Shown here: piece after piece, positions 1 to 9,628 of the stretch
How the letters are laid out: every line of letters starts with the position of its first letter
How positions within the stretch are numbered: position 1 is the stretch's first letter
Assembly (NCBI GenBank): GCA_028284605.1
Contig: JANQRL010000007.1
Coordinates: 22,037 to 86,036 of the forward strand
DNA from: Paracoccaceae bacterium
GTDB lineage: Bacteria; Pseudomonadota; Alphaproteobacteria; Rhodobacterales; Rhodobacteraceae
Reading direction: 5' to 3'
Length of the DNA: 64,000 nt
Program-made: the position numbers and the translations under genes
Notes under the pieces: model-generated
Databases searched by the model: none
What the model saw: the letters and a program-made list of their open reading frames with translations, nothing else
What the model was told of the DNA's origin: nothing

Positions 1-704
1 GTCAGAACATCCGCCGCCACGCCGAACTTCGCCGGGGTTCCCGCGCCGCGCGGCCCGACAAAGCCGGTGGCATGGCAATCGTCCACCATCAGAACGGCGT
101 CGTATCTGTCCGCCAGCGCCCGGATGCCGTCGAGCGGGGCAAAGACCCCGTCCATGGAAAAGACGCCATCGGTCGCGATCATCACATGGCGCGCCCCGCC
201 GTCGCGGGCGGCCTTCAGTTGCGTCTCCAGATCGGTGAGATCGGCATTGGCGTAGCGGAACCGCCGCGCCTTGCAGAGCCTGATGCCGTCGATGATGCTC
301 GCGTGGTTCAGCGCGTCCGAGACAATGGCGTCCTCCGGACCAAGAAGCGGCTCGAACGCGGCGGCATTGGCGTCGAAACAGGCTGCGAAGAGGATCGCGT
401 CGTCCTGGCCGAGAAACGCCGCCAGCCTTTGTTCCAGAACCCGGTGCAGGTCGAGCGTCCCGCAGATGAACCGCACCGAGGCCATGCCGAAGCCACGGGC
501 ATCCATCCCCTCCTTTGCCGCGGCGATCAGCGTGGGGTGATCGGCGAGGCCGAGATAGTTGTTGGCGCAAAGGTTGATGACGTCGCGGTCGCCGACCTTC
601 GTGCGGCCACCCTGGGGCGCGCTGATCTCGCGCTCTGTCTTCCAGAGCCCCTCGGCCCGGATCGCCGCCAGCTCTTCGCCGATGTGATCGAGAAAGGCGC
701 TCAT
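1..704 (-). CDS. kbl: Glycine C-acetyltransferase (2-amino-3-ketobutyrate CoA ligase), 5' part
   Basis: PLP enzyme that cleaves 2-amino-3-ketobutyrate with CoA to glycine and acetyl-CoA in threonine degradation, normally paired with threonine dehydrogenase (tdh), which would lie beyond the left edge. About 234 residues are visible. They start [20 protein letters not shown], carry CANNYLGLA at about residues 46-54 (substrate-binding region of the alpha-oxoamine synthase family) and end shortly after VDDCHATGF at about 206-214. The family consensus is VDDSHATGF, so Ser is replaced by Cys here. The PLP lysine is outside the window. A strong ribosome binding site, GGGGAGAAG, precedes the ATG. The gene is divergent from the thiolase at 819. 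Confidence 0.93.
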   Translation of the reverse strand, partial: MSAFLDHIGEELAAIRAEGLWKTEREISAPQGGRTKVGDRDVINLCANNYLGLADHPTLIAAAKEGMDARGFGMASVRFICGTLDLHRVLEQRLAAFLGQDDAILFAACFDANAAAFEPLLGPEDAIVSDALNHASIIDGIRLCKARRFRYANADLTDLETQLKAARDGGARHVMIATDGVFSMDGVFAPLDGIRALADRYDAVLMVDDCHATGFVGPRGAGTPAKFGVAADVL

Positions 705-818
705 GATCTTCTCCCCGCCTGACGCCGCGTCCCTCAGGCCGGGCTACCCGACATCCGTCTGGCCAAGCTGGCCGGGGAGCGGCATTCTCGGGTCAACTTT
801 TACCACGGAGTTCGACTC

Positions 819-1994
819 ATGTCCGATATCGTCATCCTGTCCGGCGCGCGCACCGCCATCGGTACTTTCGGCGGCGCGCTCGCCCCGGTTCCGCCTACCA
901 CCCTCGGCGCGGTGGCTGCAACGGCGGCGCTCGAGCGGGCGGGCGTGGAGGGCGGCCAGATCGGCCATGTCTCCTTCGGCCATGTCATCAACACCGAACC
1001 GAAAGACATGTATCTGTCCCGCGTCGCGGCGATGGAGGCCGGCGTGCCGGACACGACGCCGGCGATGAACGTCAACCGGCTCTGCGGCTCCGGCGTGCAG
1101 GCGATCGTCTCGGTCATTCAGTCGCTGGCGCTGGGTGACGCGGAATTCGGCCTCGCCGGCGGGGCGGAGAACATGAGCCGCTCGCCCTTCATCATCCCCG
1201 ATCAGCGCTGGGGTGCGAAGATGGGGGATATCCGGACCCTCGACATGATGCTGGGCGCGCTCAACTGCCCCTTCGGTACCGGCCATATGGGGGTGACGGC
1301 GGAGAATGTGGCGGGCGAGCATCAGGTGACGCGGGAGGAGCAGGATGCCTTCGCGCTCGAAAGCCAGAACCGCGCCGGGAAGGCCATCGAGGCCGGGCAT
1401 TTCGCCGACCAGATCGCGCCGGTAACGATCAAGACCCGCAAGGGCGATATCGTCTTCGAGACCGACGAGCATCCGAAGGCCACGACGGCGGAGGCGCTTG
1501 CCGGGTTGCGCACAGTGTTCCAGAAGGACGGCACCGTGACGGCAGGCAATGCCAGCGGGATCAACGACGGTGCCGCTGCGCTGGTGCTGGCCCGGGCCGA
1601 TGCGGCGGAAGCGGCGGGGCTCACCCCCAAGGCGCGGATCATCGGCTATGCCCATGCCGGGGTGCGGCCCGAGGTGATGGGGATCGGCCCGGTTCCGGCG
1701 GTGCGAAAGCTGCTGGAGCGCACCGGGCTCTCGGTCGAGGATTTCGACGTGATCGAATCGAACGAAGCCTTCGCGGCCCAGGCCCTCGCGGTGACAAAGG
1801 AACTCGGCCTCGATCCCGACAAGGTAAACCCCAATGGCGGCGCCATCGCCCTCGGCCACCCGATCGGGGCCACCGGGGCGATCATCGCGATCAAGGCACT
1901 GGCGGAGCTGGAGCGCATCGGCGGTTCGAAAGCCCTCGTCACGATGTGCATCGGCGGCGGGCAGGGAATCGCGCTGGCGCTGGAGCGGGTCTGA
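819..1994 (+). CDS. bktB: Acetyl-CoA C-acyltransferase (beta-ketothiolase, BktB/PhaA type)
   Basis: Biosynthetic-type thiolase of 391 residues that condenses or cleaves acyl-CoA and acetyl-CoA (PHA or ketone-body metabolism, fatty-acid breakdown). The complete catalytic set is visible: nucleophile Cys89 in NRLCGSGVQA, His347 in ALGHPIGATGA and Cys377 in TMCIGGGQG. Length is typical of the family. The sequence resembles BktB as I remember it, but BktB, PhaA and AtoB cannot be separated safely by eye. It stands alone, divergent from kbl, and is followed by a strong hairpin at 2052-2082. Confidence 0.93.
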   Translation: MSDIVILSGARTAIGTFGGALAPVPPTTLGAVAATAALERAGVEGGQIGHVSFGHVINTEPKDMYLSRVAAMEAGVPDTTPAMNVNRLCGSGVQAIVSVIQSLALGDAEFGLAGGAENMSRSPFIIPDQRWGAKMGDIRTLDMMLGALNCPFGTGHMGVTAENVAGEHQVTREEQDAFALESQNRAGKAIEAGHFADQIAPVTIKTRKGDIVFETDEHPKATTAEALAGLRTVFQKDGTVTAGNASGINDGAAALVLARADAAEAAGLTPKARIIGYAHAGVRPEVMGIGPVPAVRKLLERTGLSVEDFDVIESNEAFAAQALAVTKELGLDPDKVNPNGGAIALGHPIGATGAIIAIKALAELERIGGSKALVTMCIGGGQGIALALERV

Positions 1995-2051
1995 CCGTTC
2001 CGGACGGCGCCCGTCAGCGGCGTCGCCCAGGAATAGGGGGCGGGCCTTAAC

Positions 2052-2082
2052 GGCCGCCCGGCCCCGAACCGGCCGGACGGCC
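2052..2082 (+). terminator. GC-rich hairpin after the thiolase gene
   Basis: Twelve-base arms (GGCCGCCCGGCC and GGCCGGACGGCC) pair with a single mismatch around a 7-base loop, 57 bases after the thiolase stop. There is no T-run, so it may act as a pause site or mRNA end rather than a classical terminator. Confidence 0.4.
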
Positions 2083-2161
2083 CAAATGCCACACCCACCG
2101 CCCGCCAAACCCCTTTCGCACCGCGCTTTTTCTGGACAGCCCCCGCCTCGGCAGTCTATTT

Positions 2162-2205
2162 TTTGCCTCAAACGGGGCAAACACGATCCCGGAATTTGAG
2201 GCAAA
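2162..2205. promoter_or_regulatory. Perfect 11-bp inverted repeat upstream of the aminotransferase
   Basis: TTTGCCTCAAA (2162-2172) and TTTGAGGCAAA (2195-2205) are perfect reverse complements separated by 22 bases. A second half-site GGCAAA at 2176-2181 also pairs with the first TTTGCC. The right arm ends 9 bases before the ATG at 2215, a position where a bound repressor would block expression. I do not know the regulator. Confidence 0.5.
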
Positions 2206-2214
2206 CCCAAGCGT

Positions 2215-3393
2215 ATGCAGTACCCCGAGCGGTTTTCGAACCTACCGGCTTATGCCTTTCCGCGCCTGCGGAGCCTGCTCGACGCCCATGCGCCGGGGGG
2301 TGAGCCGCTGGCGATGACGATCGGCGAGCCGCAGCACCCGTTTCCGGGCTTCGTCACCACGATCCTGAACGAGTATGTCTCTGAATTCGCACGATATCCG
2401 GTGAATGAGGGAACAGAGGGCCTCTTGGAGGCGATCTCCGGCTGGCTCGGACGGCGCTACGGCGTGGAGGTCGGGCCGGAGCGGCTGATGGCGCTGAACG
2501 GGACCCGCGAGGGGCTCTACAACGCCGCCCATGCGCTCTGCCCGGAACTGAAGGGCGGCCGGCAGCCCGTCGTCCTGACCCCGAACCCGTTCTACCAGGT
2601 CTATGCCGTCGCCGCGCTCTCGGTCGGGGCCGAACCGGTCTATGTCCGGGCGACCAAAGAGACCGGCCATCTGCCGGATTATGCCGGCCTGCCCCGCGAC
2701 ATCCTCGACCGGACGGCACTGGCCTATATCTGTTCGCCAGCGAACCCCCAGGGCGCGGTGGCGTCGCGGGACTATTGGCGCGACCTCCTGGCGCTCGCAG
2801 AGCGCCACGATTTCCGGGTGCTCGCCGATGAATGCTATTCCGAGATTTACCGCGACGCGCCCCCGCCGGGCATTCTCGACGTCGCGGCGGAAATCGGCGC
2901 CGATCCGGAGCGGGTGGTGGCGTTCCACTCCCTCTCGAAACGCTCGAACCTGCCCGGCCTGCGCTCCGGCTTCGTGGCCAGCGGGCCGGAGAGTATCCGG
3001 CGGATCCGACAACTCCGCGCCTATGCCGGCGCGCCTCTGCCGCTGCCGCTGCAAAGGGTGGCGGAGAAGGTCTGGGACAATGAGGACCACGTCGTCGAGA
3101 ACCGCGCGCTCTATGCCGAGAAATACGACATCGCCGATCAGGTCTTCGACAACCTGCCGGGCTACGTTACGCCCCCTGCCGGCTTCTTCCTCTGGCTCAG
3201 GGTGGCCGACGGGGAGGCCGCGGCGCTGCGGCTCTGGACAGAGACCGGCATCCGGGTCCTGCCCGGCGCCTATCTGAGCCGCGAGGTCGGGGGCGAGAAC
3301 CCCGGCGCGGGATATATCCGGGTCGCCATGGTGGCCCCAAGGGAAGAAGTGCAGCGCGGGCTCAGCCTGATCCGCGACTGCCTCTACGGTTGA
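2215..3393 (+). CDS. Class I/II PLP aminotransferase (DapC/AspC-like)
   Basis: Fold-type I aminotransferase of 392 residues. Visible features are the N-terminal IGEPQHPFP, the substrate/PLP stretch [18 protein letters not shown] with the pyridoxal-nitrogen Asp, and the Schiff-base lysine K242 in [15 protein letters not shown]. The N-terminal pattern resembles alphaproteobacterial succinyldiaminopimelate transaminases (DapC), but no other dap gene is nearby, so the substrate is inference. The ATG is preceded by only a weak GAGG. The stop codon lies 11 bases before the ftsK start, so the two genes are probably co-transcribed. Confidence 0.85.
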   Translation: MQYPERFSNLPAYAFPRLRSLLDAHAPGGEPLAMTIGEPQHPFPGFVTTILNEYVSEFARYPVNEGTEGLLEAISGWLGRRYGVEVGPERLMALNGTREGLYNAAHALCPELKGGRQPVVLTPNPFYQVYAVAALSVGAEPVYVRATKETGHLPDYAGLPRDILDRTALAYICSPANPQGAVASRDYWRDLLALAERHDFRVLADECYSEIYRDAPPPGILDVAAEIGADPERVVAFHSLSKRSNLPGLRSGFVASGPESIRRIRQLRAYAGAPLPLPLQRVAEKVWDNEDHVVENRALYAEKYDIADQVFDNLPGYVTPPAGFFLWLRVADGEAAALRLWTETGIRVLPGAYLSREVGGENPGAGYIRVAMVAPREEVQRGLSLIRDCLYG

Positions 3394-3404
3394 GGGACGA
3401 GACG

Positions 3405-6371
3405 ATGGCCTATCAGACGAGACAGCGCGACCCGCTTTTCGATGCGACAACCCAGGCGGCGCTCGAACAGCGTGGCAAGGAACTTCTGGGCCTCCTGCTT
3501 CTGGGGCTCGGGATCGTTGTCGGGCTGATGCTCTGGTCCTATTCGCCGGACGATCCGTCCTGGATGCTGGCCACGGATGGGCCGGTGCAGAACCTGCTGG
3601 GCCGTACCGGGGCGACCATCGCCGCGCCGCTGATGATGATTGTGGGGCTCGGGTCCTGGGGTCTCGCCGCGATCCTGGCCGTCTGGGGCCTTCGTTTCGC
3701 GCTGCATCGGGGCGAGGAGCGGGCGGTCGGGCGGCTGATCTTCGCGCCCATCGCCATTGCGCTCGTGTCGGTCTACGCCTCCACGCTGGTGCCGGGCGCG
3801 GGTTGGGACCACACCTTCGGTCTCGGCGGGCTTTTTGGCGACACCGTGCTTGGCATCGCGCTCACCGTGATCCCGCTCCAGGCGAGCTTCGGGGTCAAGG
3901 TGATGTCGCTCCTTTCCGGTATCGCCATTGTCGCCTTTGCCGCCTTTGTCCTGGGCTTCACCTGGGCCGAGATGCGCCGGGCCCTGCGCTTCGGCCTCGT
4001 CGGCCTGATCATGCTCTATTCGCTGATTCTGACGCTGCTGGGCCGCGGCGCCGGCGCCTCGTTCCGCGCGGCCCAATCGATGAAATCCCGGGTCGAGGCG
4101 AAGCGGGAGGAGGCGCGCCAGCTGCGTGAAGAGGCGGAGGCCGAGGAGGTCGCCCGCCGTGCCGTTCCCGATCCGGGTGAGACCGCGCGTGTGGCGGCGG
4201 TGATCCGCGCCCGCCAGGCCGCCGCGCGACAGGAGGATGCCTTCCCCGAACTCGCGTCCGCTGAGCCGGAACTCGAACCGGAACCGCGCGCGGGTCTTCT
4301 GAGCAAGGTACCGGGCCTCCTACGCCGAAGCGAACCCGTGATGCCCGCGCCTGAGCTTGTCGAAGAGCCGCCAGTGACCGGTGAGGTGCCCGCGGCCGAC
4401 GACGACCGGATCCGCGCGAAGATCACCGACGTCGTCCGGTCCCGGATGCGCCCTCAGCCGACGCCCGAGCACTCCTCGGTCGCCATCGAGGCCGCCGCGC
4501 GCCGCAAGGGGCCGCCGCCGCTCATCGCCGATACGGAAACCGGGCTTCGGCCCGAACCGCCGCTCCATGCGCCGAGCGAGGAGGATGCGCTGATGGCTCG
4601 GGTCGCAAGCCAGGCGCCGGTTGCGACTGCGCGCGAGGTTGTCGCGGCGCCGAGCGACGCCGCCTCCCCGGCCCACGACGCGCCGCGCCACGCCCCGGGG
4701 CAGCCGCCGAAACTGGCGACGCCGACGAATGCCCCGGTCCACGCGCCGCCGCCGAGCGCACTCGACACCCGGGTCCAGCACAACACCCGCAGCGCCCAGC
4801 CCTCCCGCCAGGCCAGGGCCGAGGCGCAGCCGGCGCTGAGCTTCGATGACGCCGCGCCCGAGTATGAGACGCCGCCGCTCGGTCTGCTCTCGAAGGCCGT
4901 TCCAATCACCCGGAACCATCTGAGCGACGAGGCCCTCGAAGAAAACGCCCGGATGCTCGAAACCGTGCTCGACGATTACGGGGTCAAGGGCGAGATCGTC
5001 TCGGTCCGTCCGGGCCCGGTTGTGACGATGTACGAGTTGGAGCCCGCGCCGGGCCTCAAGGCCAGCCGTGTCATCGGCCTGGCCGACGATATTGCCCGGT
5101 CCATGTCAGCGCTCTCGGCCCGAGTCTCCACCGTTCCGGGCCGCTCCGTCATCGGCATCGAACTGCCCAATGCCGAGCGCGAGAAGGTCGTGCTGCGCGA
5201 AATCCTCTCCGACCGCACCTATGGCGACGGCACCCACCGTCTGCCGCTGGCGCTGGGCAAGGATATCGGCGGCGGGCCGGTCGTGGCGAACCTTGCCAAG
5301 ATGCCCCATCTGCTGATCGCGGGTACCACCGGGTCCGGTAAATCCGTGGCCATCAACACGATGATCCTGAGCCTGCTCTACAAGCTCTCGCCGGAGGAAT
5401 GCCGGCTCATCATGATCGACCCGAAGATGCTGGAACTCAGCGTCTATGACGGCATCCCGCATCTGCTCTCCCCCGTCGTCACCGACCCGAAGAAGGCCGT
5501 GGTGGCCCTGAAATGGGTGGTCGGAGAGATGGAGGACCGCTACCGCAAGATGTCCAAAATGGGGGTGCGCAACATCGAAGGCTATAACGGCCGGGTCCGC
5601 GATGCGCTGGGCAAGGGGGAGATGTTCTCGCGCACCGTCCAAACGGGCTTCGACGACGCCACCGGCGAGCCGATCTTCGAGACCGAGGAATTCGCCCCCG
5701 AGGCGATGCCCTATATCGTCGTCGTGGTCGACGAGATGGCCGACCTGATGATGGTGGCGGGCAAGGAGATCGAAGCCTGCATCCAGCGCCTGGCGCAGAT
5801 GGCCCGGGCCTCCGGCATCCACCTGATCATGGCGACGCAGCGCCCCTCGGTCGATGTCATCACCGGGACGATCAAGGCGAATTTCCCGACCCGGATTTCG
5901 TTCCAGGTGACCTCCAAAGTCGACTCGCGAACCATTCTCGGCGAGCAGGGCGCGGAGCAGCTCCTCGGAATGGGCGACATGCTCTACATGGCCGGCGGCG
6001 CGAAGATCACCCGGGTCCATGGCCCCTTCGTCAGCGACGAGGAGGTCGAGGAGATCGTCACCTACCTCAAGCAGTTCGGCCCGCCTGACTACCAGTCCGG
6101 CGTCGTGGACGGCCCGGAGGACGACAAGGAAAGCGATATCGACGCGGTGCTCGGCCTTGGCGGCAATACCGACGGGGAGGACGCGCTCTACGATCAGGCG
6201 GTGGCCATCGTGGCGCGGGACCGCAAATGCTCCACCTCCTACATCCAGCGCAAGCTCGCCATCGGCTACAACAAGGCCGCGCGGCTTGTGGAACAGATGG
6301 AGGAAGAGGGCGTGGTCAGCCCCGCAAACCATGTCGGTAAGCGCGAGGTGCTGGTGCCGGAAGTCGGATAG
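3405..6371 (+). CDS. ftsK: DNA translocase FtsK
   Basis: Septum-anchored DNA motor that pumps chromosome termini during division and activates XerCD at dif. The protein has 988 residues. Four hydrophobic segments lie in the first ~180 residues, followed by a charged Pro/Ala/Glu-rich linker (to ~500), the motor domain with Walker A GTTGSGKS at about 640-647 and Walker B-type [10 protein letters not shown], then the C-terminal winged-helix gamma domain ([20 protein letters not shown]). I chose ATG 3405 rather than the in-frame TTG at 3390 because AGGGA (3393-3397) sits correctly in front of the ATG. The TTG would overlap the aminotransferase stop. Confidence 0.97.
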   Translation: MAYQTRQRDPLFDATTQAALEQRGKELLGLLLLGLGIVVGLMLWSYSPDDPSWMLATDGPVQNLLGRTGATIAAPLMMIVGLGSWGLAAILAVWGLRFALHRGEERAVGRLIFAPIAIALVSVYASTLVPGAGWDHTFGLGGLFGDTVLGIALTVIPLQASFGVKVMSLLSGIAIVAFAAFVLGFTWAEMRRALRFGLVGLIMLYSLILTLLGRGAGASFRAAQSMKSRVEAKREEARQLREEAEAEEVARRAVPDPGETARVAAVIRARQAAARQEDAFPELASAEPELEPEPRAGLLSKVPGLLRRSEPVMPAPELVEEPPVTGEVPAADDDRIRAKITDVVRSRMRPQPTPEHSSVAIEAAARRKGPPPLIADTETGLRPEPPLHAPSEEDALMARVASQAPVATAREVVAAPSDAASPAHDAPRHAPGQPPKLATPTNAPVHAPPPSALDTRVQHNTRSAQPSRQARAEAQPALSFDDAAPEYETPPLGLLSKAVPITRNHLSDEALEENARMLETVLDDYGVKGEIVSVRPGPVVTMYELEPAPGLKASRVIGLADDIARSMSALSARVSTVPGRSVIGIELPNAEREKVVLREILSDRTYGDGTHRLPLALGKDIGGGPVVANLAKMPHLLIAGTTGSGKSVAINTMILSLLYKLSPEECRLIMIDPKMLELSVYDGIPHLLSPVVTDPKKAVVALKWVVGEMEDRYRKMSKMGVRNIEGYNGRVRDALGKGEMFSRTVQTGFDDATGEPIFETEEFAPEAMPYIVVVVDEMADLMMVAGKEIEACIQRLAQMARASGIHLIMATQRPSVDVITGTIKANFPTRISFQVTSKVDSRTILGEQGAEQLLGMGDMLYMAGGAKITRVHGPFVSDEEVEEIVTYLKQFGPPDYQSGVVDGPEDDKESDIDAVLGLGGNTDGEDALYDQAVAIVARDRKCSTSYIQRKLAIGYNKAARLVEQMEEEGVVSPANHVGKREVLVPEVG

Positions 6372-6698
6372 GTCGGGAGTCGCCAGCGGACCGCATCGAA
6401 GTTCAGGGCTCGCTCTACGGCGGACCGATGCCAGACGCTTGTTGGTTCGTCACCGATGGGACGGCATCGTCCAGAGGACCGGTGCGGACGCTCTTCGCGC
6501 CGCTGATGGAGGAGCGCGACCGGTTGGACATTGAATGGCGGGCTGACGGTCCCTGACGGTGCGGCGTCTGACGCCAATGATCGCGGGCCGGAGGGACGGA
6601 CAGGCGCAAGGCGTGGACCAAGGCCCACGCGCAGGCCGCCGCCCCTTCCCAACGCCGCCGCGCTGGTCTATCCCGCGCCCGTCAGTTCAGGGACGCCC
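6372..6698 (+). other. ftsK-ribB gap with a short protein-like reading frame
   Basis: This 327-base gap has no recognised gene and no FMN riboswitch. One frame is open from about 6368 to a TGA at 6554-6556 and reads like protein (for example IEVQGSLYGGPMPD and LFAPLMEERDRLDIEW). It has no convincing start; the only in-frame ATG is at about 6427 and has no ribosome binding site. It may be a decayed gene end or chance. The remaining ~140 bases before ribB show nothing clear. Confidence 0.25.
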
Positions 6699-7829
6699 AT
6701 GACCCAAGCCTTCGAGAAACCCGGCCCGGTGGAACGCGACTGGTCCGATGCGATCTCCTCCGTCGAGGAGATCATCGAGGATGCGCGCAACGGGCGGATG
6801 TTCATCCTCGTCGATCACGAGGATCGGGAGAACGAGGGCGATCTTGTGATCCCGGCGCAGATGGCGACGCCCGATGCGATCAACTTCATGGCGACCCATG
6901 GCCGCGGGCTGATCTGCCTCGCGCTTCCGGGCGAGCGGATCGATGCGCTGGGCCTCGAATTGATGTCCTCGAACAACTCGAGCCGCCACGAGACCGCCTT
7001 CACCATCTCGATAGAGGCGCGAGAGGGGGTGACCACCGGCATCTCGGCCCATGACCGGGCGCGCACCGTTTCGGTTGCCATCGATGCCGCCAAGGGCGCG
7101 GCGGATATCGCGACCCCGGGCCATGTCTTTCCGCTCCGCGCGCGCAAGGGCGGCGTTCTGGTTCGTGCGGGCCATACCGAGGCGGCGGTCGATATCTCGC
7201 GGCTCGCGGGCCTCAACCCCTCCGGCGTGATCTGCGAGATCATGAACGAGGACGGCTCGATGTCGCGGCTGCCGGAGCTTGTGGCCTTCGCCCAGCGCTG
7301 GGGGCTGAAGATCGGCACGATCAGCGACCTGATCGGCTATCGCCGGCGGAACGACAACCTGGTCCGCAAGGGGCGGGAGGGCACCATCACCTCCGAGTTC
7401 GGCGGCGAGTGGACCATGCGGATTTATACCGACGAGACCCATGGCGACGAGCATATCGTGCTGACCAAGGGCGAGGTGCCGGGCGAGGGCCCGACGCTGG
7501 TGCGGATGCATGCGATGGACCCGATGCTCGATGTCGTGGGCACCGGGCCAGCGGGCCGCGCGGGCGAGTTCGCCCAGGCCATGCAGCGGGTTGCCGAAGA
7601 GGGGCGGGGGGTCGTCGTCCTGCTCCGCGACACGTCGATGAAGATGGATGCGGGCGACGGGGTCTCGCCGCGGACCTTGCGGCAATACGGGCTCGGCGCC
7701 CAGATCCTGAGCTCGCTGGGCCTGAGCGAGATCGAACTGCTGACCAATTCCCCGAAGCCGAAGATCGTGGGGCTCGAAGCCTATGGCCTGACGATCACCG
7801 GCACCCGCAAGATATCGGAGCTGGGCTGA
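6699..7829 (+). CDS. ribB: 3,4-dihydroxy-2-butanone 4-phosphate synthase with degenerate GTP cyclohydrolase II-like domain (RibBX type)
   Basis: Makes the four-carbon precursor of riboflavin from ribulose 5-phosphate. The protein has 376 residues. The N-terminal RibB domain is complete, with DHEDRENEGDLV at about 39-50 (Mg2+/substrate loop) and GHTEAAVD. The C-terminal ~170 residues align in layout with GTP cyclohydrolase II, but its zinc ligands (C-x2-GD-x8-C-x-C) are absent: the corresponding stretch reads MHAMDPMLDVVGTG. Cyclohydrolase activity is therefore not expected, and a separate ribA must exist elsewhere. I used ATG 6699, just before MTQAFEKP; longer in-frame starts upstream encode an implausible Arg/Pro-rich leader. 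The stop overlaps the ribH start by one base. Confidence 0.93.
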   Translation: MTQAFEKPGPVERDWSDAISSVEEIIEDARNGRMFILVDHEDRENEGDLVIPAQMATPDAINFMATHGRGLICLALPGERIDALGLELMSSNNSSRHETAFTISIEAREGVTTGISAHDRARTVSVAIDAAKGAADIATPGHVFPLRARKGGVLVRAGHTEAAVDISRLAGLNPSGVICEIMNEDGSMSRLPELVAFAQRWGLKIGTISDLIGYRRRNDNLVRKGREGTITSEFGGEWTMRIYTDETHGDEHIVLTKGEVPGEGPTLVRMHAMDPMLDVVGTGPAGRAGEFAQAMQRVAEEGRGVVVLLRDTSMKMDAGDGVSPRTLRQYGLGAQILSSLGLSEIELLTNSPKPKIVGLEAYGLTITGTRKISELG

Positions 7830-8368
7830 TGGCCGGACCGACCCATTACCAATTGCCGCGGCCCGAATTCGACGAGGCGCCGAAGCTGCTGATCGTCGTG
7901 GCGCCCTATTACCGGCAGATCGCGGATGACCTGATCGCCGGGGCCCGGGCGGAGATCGAGGCGGCGGGAGCCACCCATGATCTGGTCGAGGTGCCGGGGG
8001 CGCTGGAAGTCCCGACCGCCATCGGCATTGCCGAGCGGATGTCGAATTTCGACGGTTACGTGGCGCTGGGCTGCGTGATCCGGGGCGAGACGACGCATTA
8101 CGAGACGGTCTGCAATGACAGCTCCCGCGCGCTACAATTGCTTGGACTCCAGGGGCTCTGCGTCGGCAATGGTATCCTGACCGTGGAGAACACGGCCCAG
8201 GCGGAGGCCCGCGCCGACCCCGAGGGCCAGAACAAGGGCGGTGGCGCTGCTGCTGCGGCGCTGCATCTCATCGCCATCGCCCGCAAATGGGGCAAGAAGG
8301 ACAAGGGCGTGGGCTTCACCCGCGAGATTCTGCTGGCCGGCGATCCCGGGGACAGCGGCACCGCATGA
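7829..8368 (+). CDS. ribH: 6,7-dimethyl-8-ribityllumazine synthase
   Basis: Catalyses the penultimate riboflavin step, joining the RibB product to 5-amino-6-ribitylaminouracil. The protein has 179 residues, with the family core VEVPGALEVPTAI, GCVIRGETTHYETVCNDSSR (catalytic His within THYE) and VGNGILTVEN. It is translationally coupled both ways: its ATG overlaps the ribB stop (TGATG) and its stop overlaps the nusB start (ATGA). The C-terminal ~25 residues (KWGKKDKGVGFTREILLAGD) extend slightly beyond the usual core. Confidence 0.96.
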   Translation: MAGPTHYQLPRPEFDEAPKLLIVVAPYYRQIADDLIAGARAEIEAAGATHDLVEVPGALEVPTAIGIAERMSNFDGYVALGCVIRGETTHYETVCNDSSRALQLLGLQGLCVGNGILTVENTAQAEARADPEGQNKGGGAAAAALHLIAIARKWGKKDKGVGFTREILLAGDPGDSGTA

Positions 8369-8832
8369 CGCTCTCGGGCAACCAGAAGCGGCGGATGCGC
8401 TCGGCCGCGCGGCTCTACGCCGTTCAAGCGCTGTTTCAGATGGAGCAGTCCGATACCGGGGCGGATCGGGTCCGCGAGGAGTTCGAGACCCACCGGTTCG
8501 GCGCGGTCTATGAGGAAGGCGAGATGGAGGAGGGGGATGTCGACCTCTTCCGCGCGCTCATTGACCGGGCGGTGAACTGGCAGGCGAAGATCGACCAGAT
8601 GACCGACCGGGCGCTGGTGGCGAAATGGCCCATCGCGCGGATCGACCCGACCCTGCGCGCCCTCTTCCGCGCCGCCGGGGCCGAACTGACCGAAGGCGAC
8701 ACCCCGCCCAAGGTCGTGATCACCGAATTCGTAGATGTCGCCCGGGCCTTCTTTGAGGGCGGAGACGAGCCGAAATTCGTCAATGCCGTGCTCGATCACA
8801 TGGCGCGGGAGGCGCGGCCGGAGGCATTCTGA
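8365..8832 (+). CDS. nusB: Transcription antitermination factor NusB
   Basis: RNA-binding partner of NusE (S10) in rRNA antitermination. It has 155 residues, all-helical, with the family signatures RLYAVQALFQME near the N terminus and ITEFVDVARAFFEGGDEPKFVNAVLD near the C terminus. It is the third gene of the ribB-ribH-nusB operon typical of alphaproteobacteria and overlaps ribH by four bases. Confidence 0.96.
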   Translation: MTLSGNQKRRMRSAARLYAVQALFQMEQSDTGADRVREEFETHRFGAVYEEGEMEEGDVDLFRALIDRAVNWQAKIDQMTDRALVAKWPIARIDPTLRALFRAAGAELTEGDTPPKVVITEFVDVARAFFEGGDEPKFVNAVLDHMAREARPEAF

Positions 8833-8915
8833 CGGTGTTGTGAACCTTCTCTCCGGAGAATGCTGGACAGAGGCGCCGGGCCTGTTACCTTATGTCGCAT
8901 CAGGAGGATCGTCCG

Positions 8916-9236
8916 ATGTCCATTCGCAAGCCCCCCGATCTGATCCAGCTCTACATCAAGAGCTGCCTACTCGGCTTTCTGGCCGCCGGCGTGTTCGTGG
9001 CGGCGATGCTGGCCTTCAACCTGCTGGGCCTGCGCGATCTGATCTTCCGCTCCGACGTGACCGTGCTGGTGCTCGTCATCATGTGGATTGCCAACGGCCT
9101 CGTCTTCGCGGGCGTGCAGTTCGGCATCGCGATCATGGGGATGGCGGAGAAGGACGATGACGACGACGATAAGGGCAAGCCCGCCCGCGTCTTCGTCGCC
9201 GAGCCGATCCCGGTCGAGGCCGGCCCGCGGCGCTAG
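8916..9236 (+). CDS. Small two-helix membrane protein, unknown function
   Basis: The protein has 106 residues from ATG 8916, chosen over the in-frame ATG 8892 because AGGAGG at about 8901 is well spaced for it. Two hydrophobic segments (about residues 15-42 and 47-76) are followed by an acidic run KDDDDDDKGK and a short tail, so it is probably an inner-membrane protein with a cytoplasmic acidic end. I do not recognise the family. It sits 83 bases after nusB and before a twin-hairpin element. Confidence 0.75.
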   Translation: MSIRKPPDLIQLYIKSCLLGFLAAGVFVAAMLAFNLLGLRDLIFRSDVTVLVLVIMWIANGLVFAGVQFGIAIMGMAEKDDDDDDKGKPARVFVAEPIPVEAGPRR

Positions 9237-9261
9237 GCGCGCTCTCTGAGTTGAAACGGGG

Positions 9262-9296
9262 AAGGCCCTGGCCTTACGAGCGATCTGGAGATCGCT
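9262..9296. repeat. Twin-hairpin element A
   Basis: Two adjacent inverted repeats: AAGGCC/GGCCTT around CT (9262-9275) and AGCGATCT/AGATCGCT around GG (9279-9296), followed by TGGCGCGCC. It begins 25 bases after the small membrane protein gene. It has the same two-hairpin layout as the elements at 11097, 22301, 32685, 35146 and 35248, although this copy has the shortest first arm. Confidence 0.55.
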
Positions 9297-9628
9297 TGGC
9301 GCGCCGGCAGTAACCGGGTCGAGAGGCGGCGGGCCCCGCTGCGACCGTGAGGGCGTGTATTCCCGAGGACCTGTATATACAGGTGGGCGCCAGGTAATCA
9401 GGCCAGGGCCAGAACAGAGCCAGCTCCCTCGGATTTGCTTAAGGCCACCGGAATGCTCCCGTGACACGAGAAGAGCAGATGCCCGCCAGACCGCCAAAGT
9501 AGGGGGTGTCGGGGCCGGGAACAAGGGCGGCTGCACGCCTTTGGCCGGTTTGCGCTCGTGCCGTGACGGAAGGTGAGCTTTGTTTCAGGCGCCTGTGTGA
9601 GCTGTCGGTCCCAGCTCGGCGCCGGCGA
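9297..9628. other. Unassigned intergenic region with several inverted repeats
   Basis: No convincing protein frame is present on either strand over more than 300 bases. The stretch contains GCGGCGGGCCCCGCTGC, the palindrome at 9369-9384 and other self-complementary runs, so a structured RNA is possible. I looked for and did not find the conserved cores of RNase P RNA, tmRNA (including TTCGAC), SRP RNA or a known riboswitch. Confidence 0.35.
9369..9384. promoter_or_regulatory. 16-bp perfect palindrome ACCTGTATATACAGGT
   Basis: Perfectly self-complementary over 16 bases in an otherwise unassigned gap. It resembles dimeric-repressor operators (GntR/TetR style TGTATATACA). It also has the outer half-sites of a lux box (ACCTGT...ACAGGT) but with 4 rather than 8 central bases. 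No gene start lies close on either side. Confidence 0.4.

Noticed and set aside
6372..6698. FMN riboswitch before ribB
   Set aside because: The conserved RFN core (GGGGCAGGGTGAAATTCCC-like blocks) is absent.
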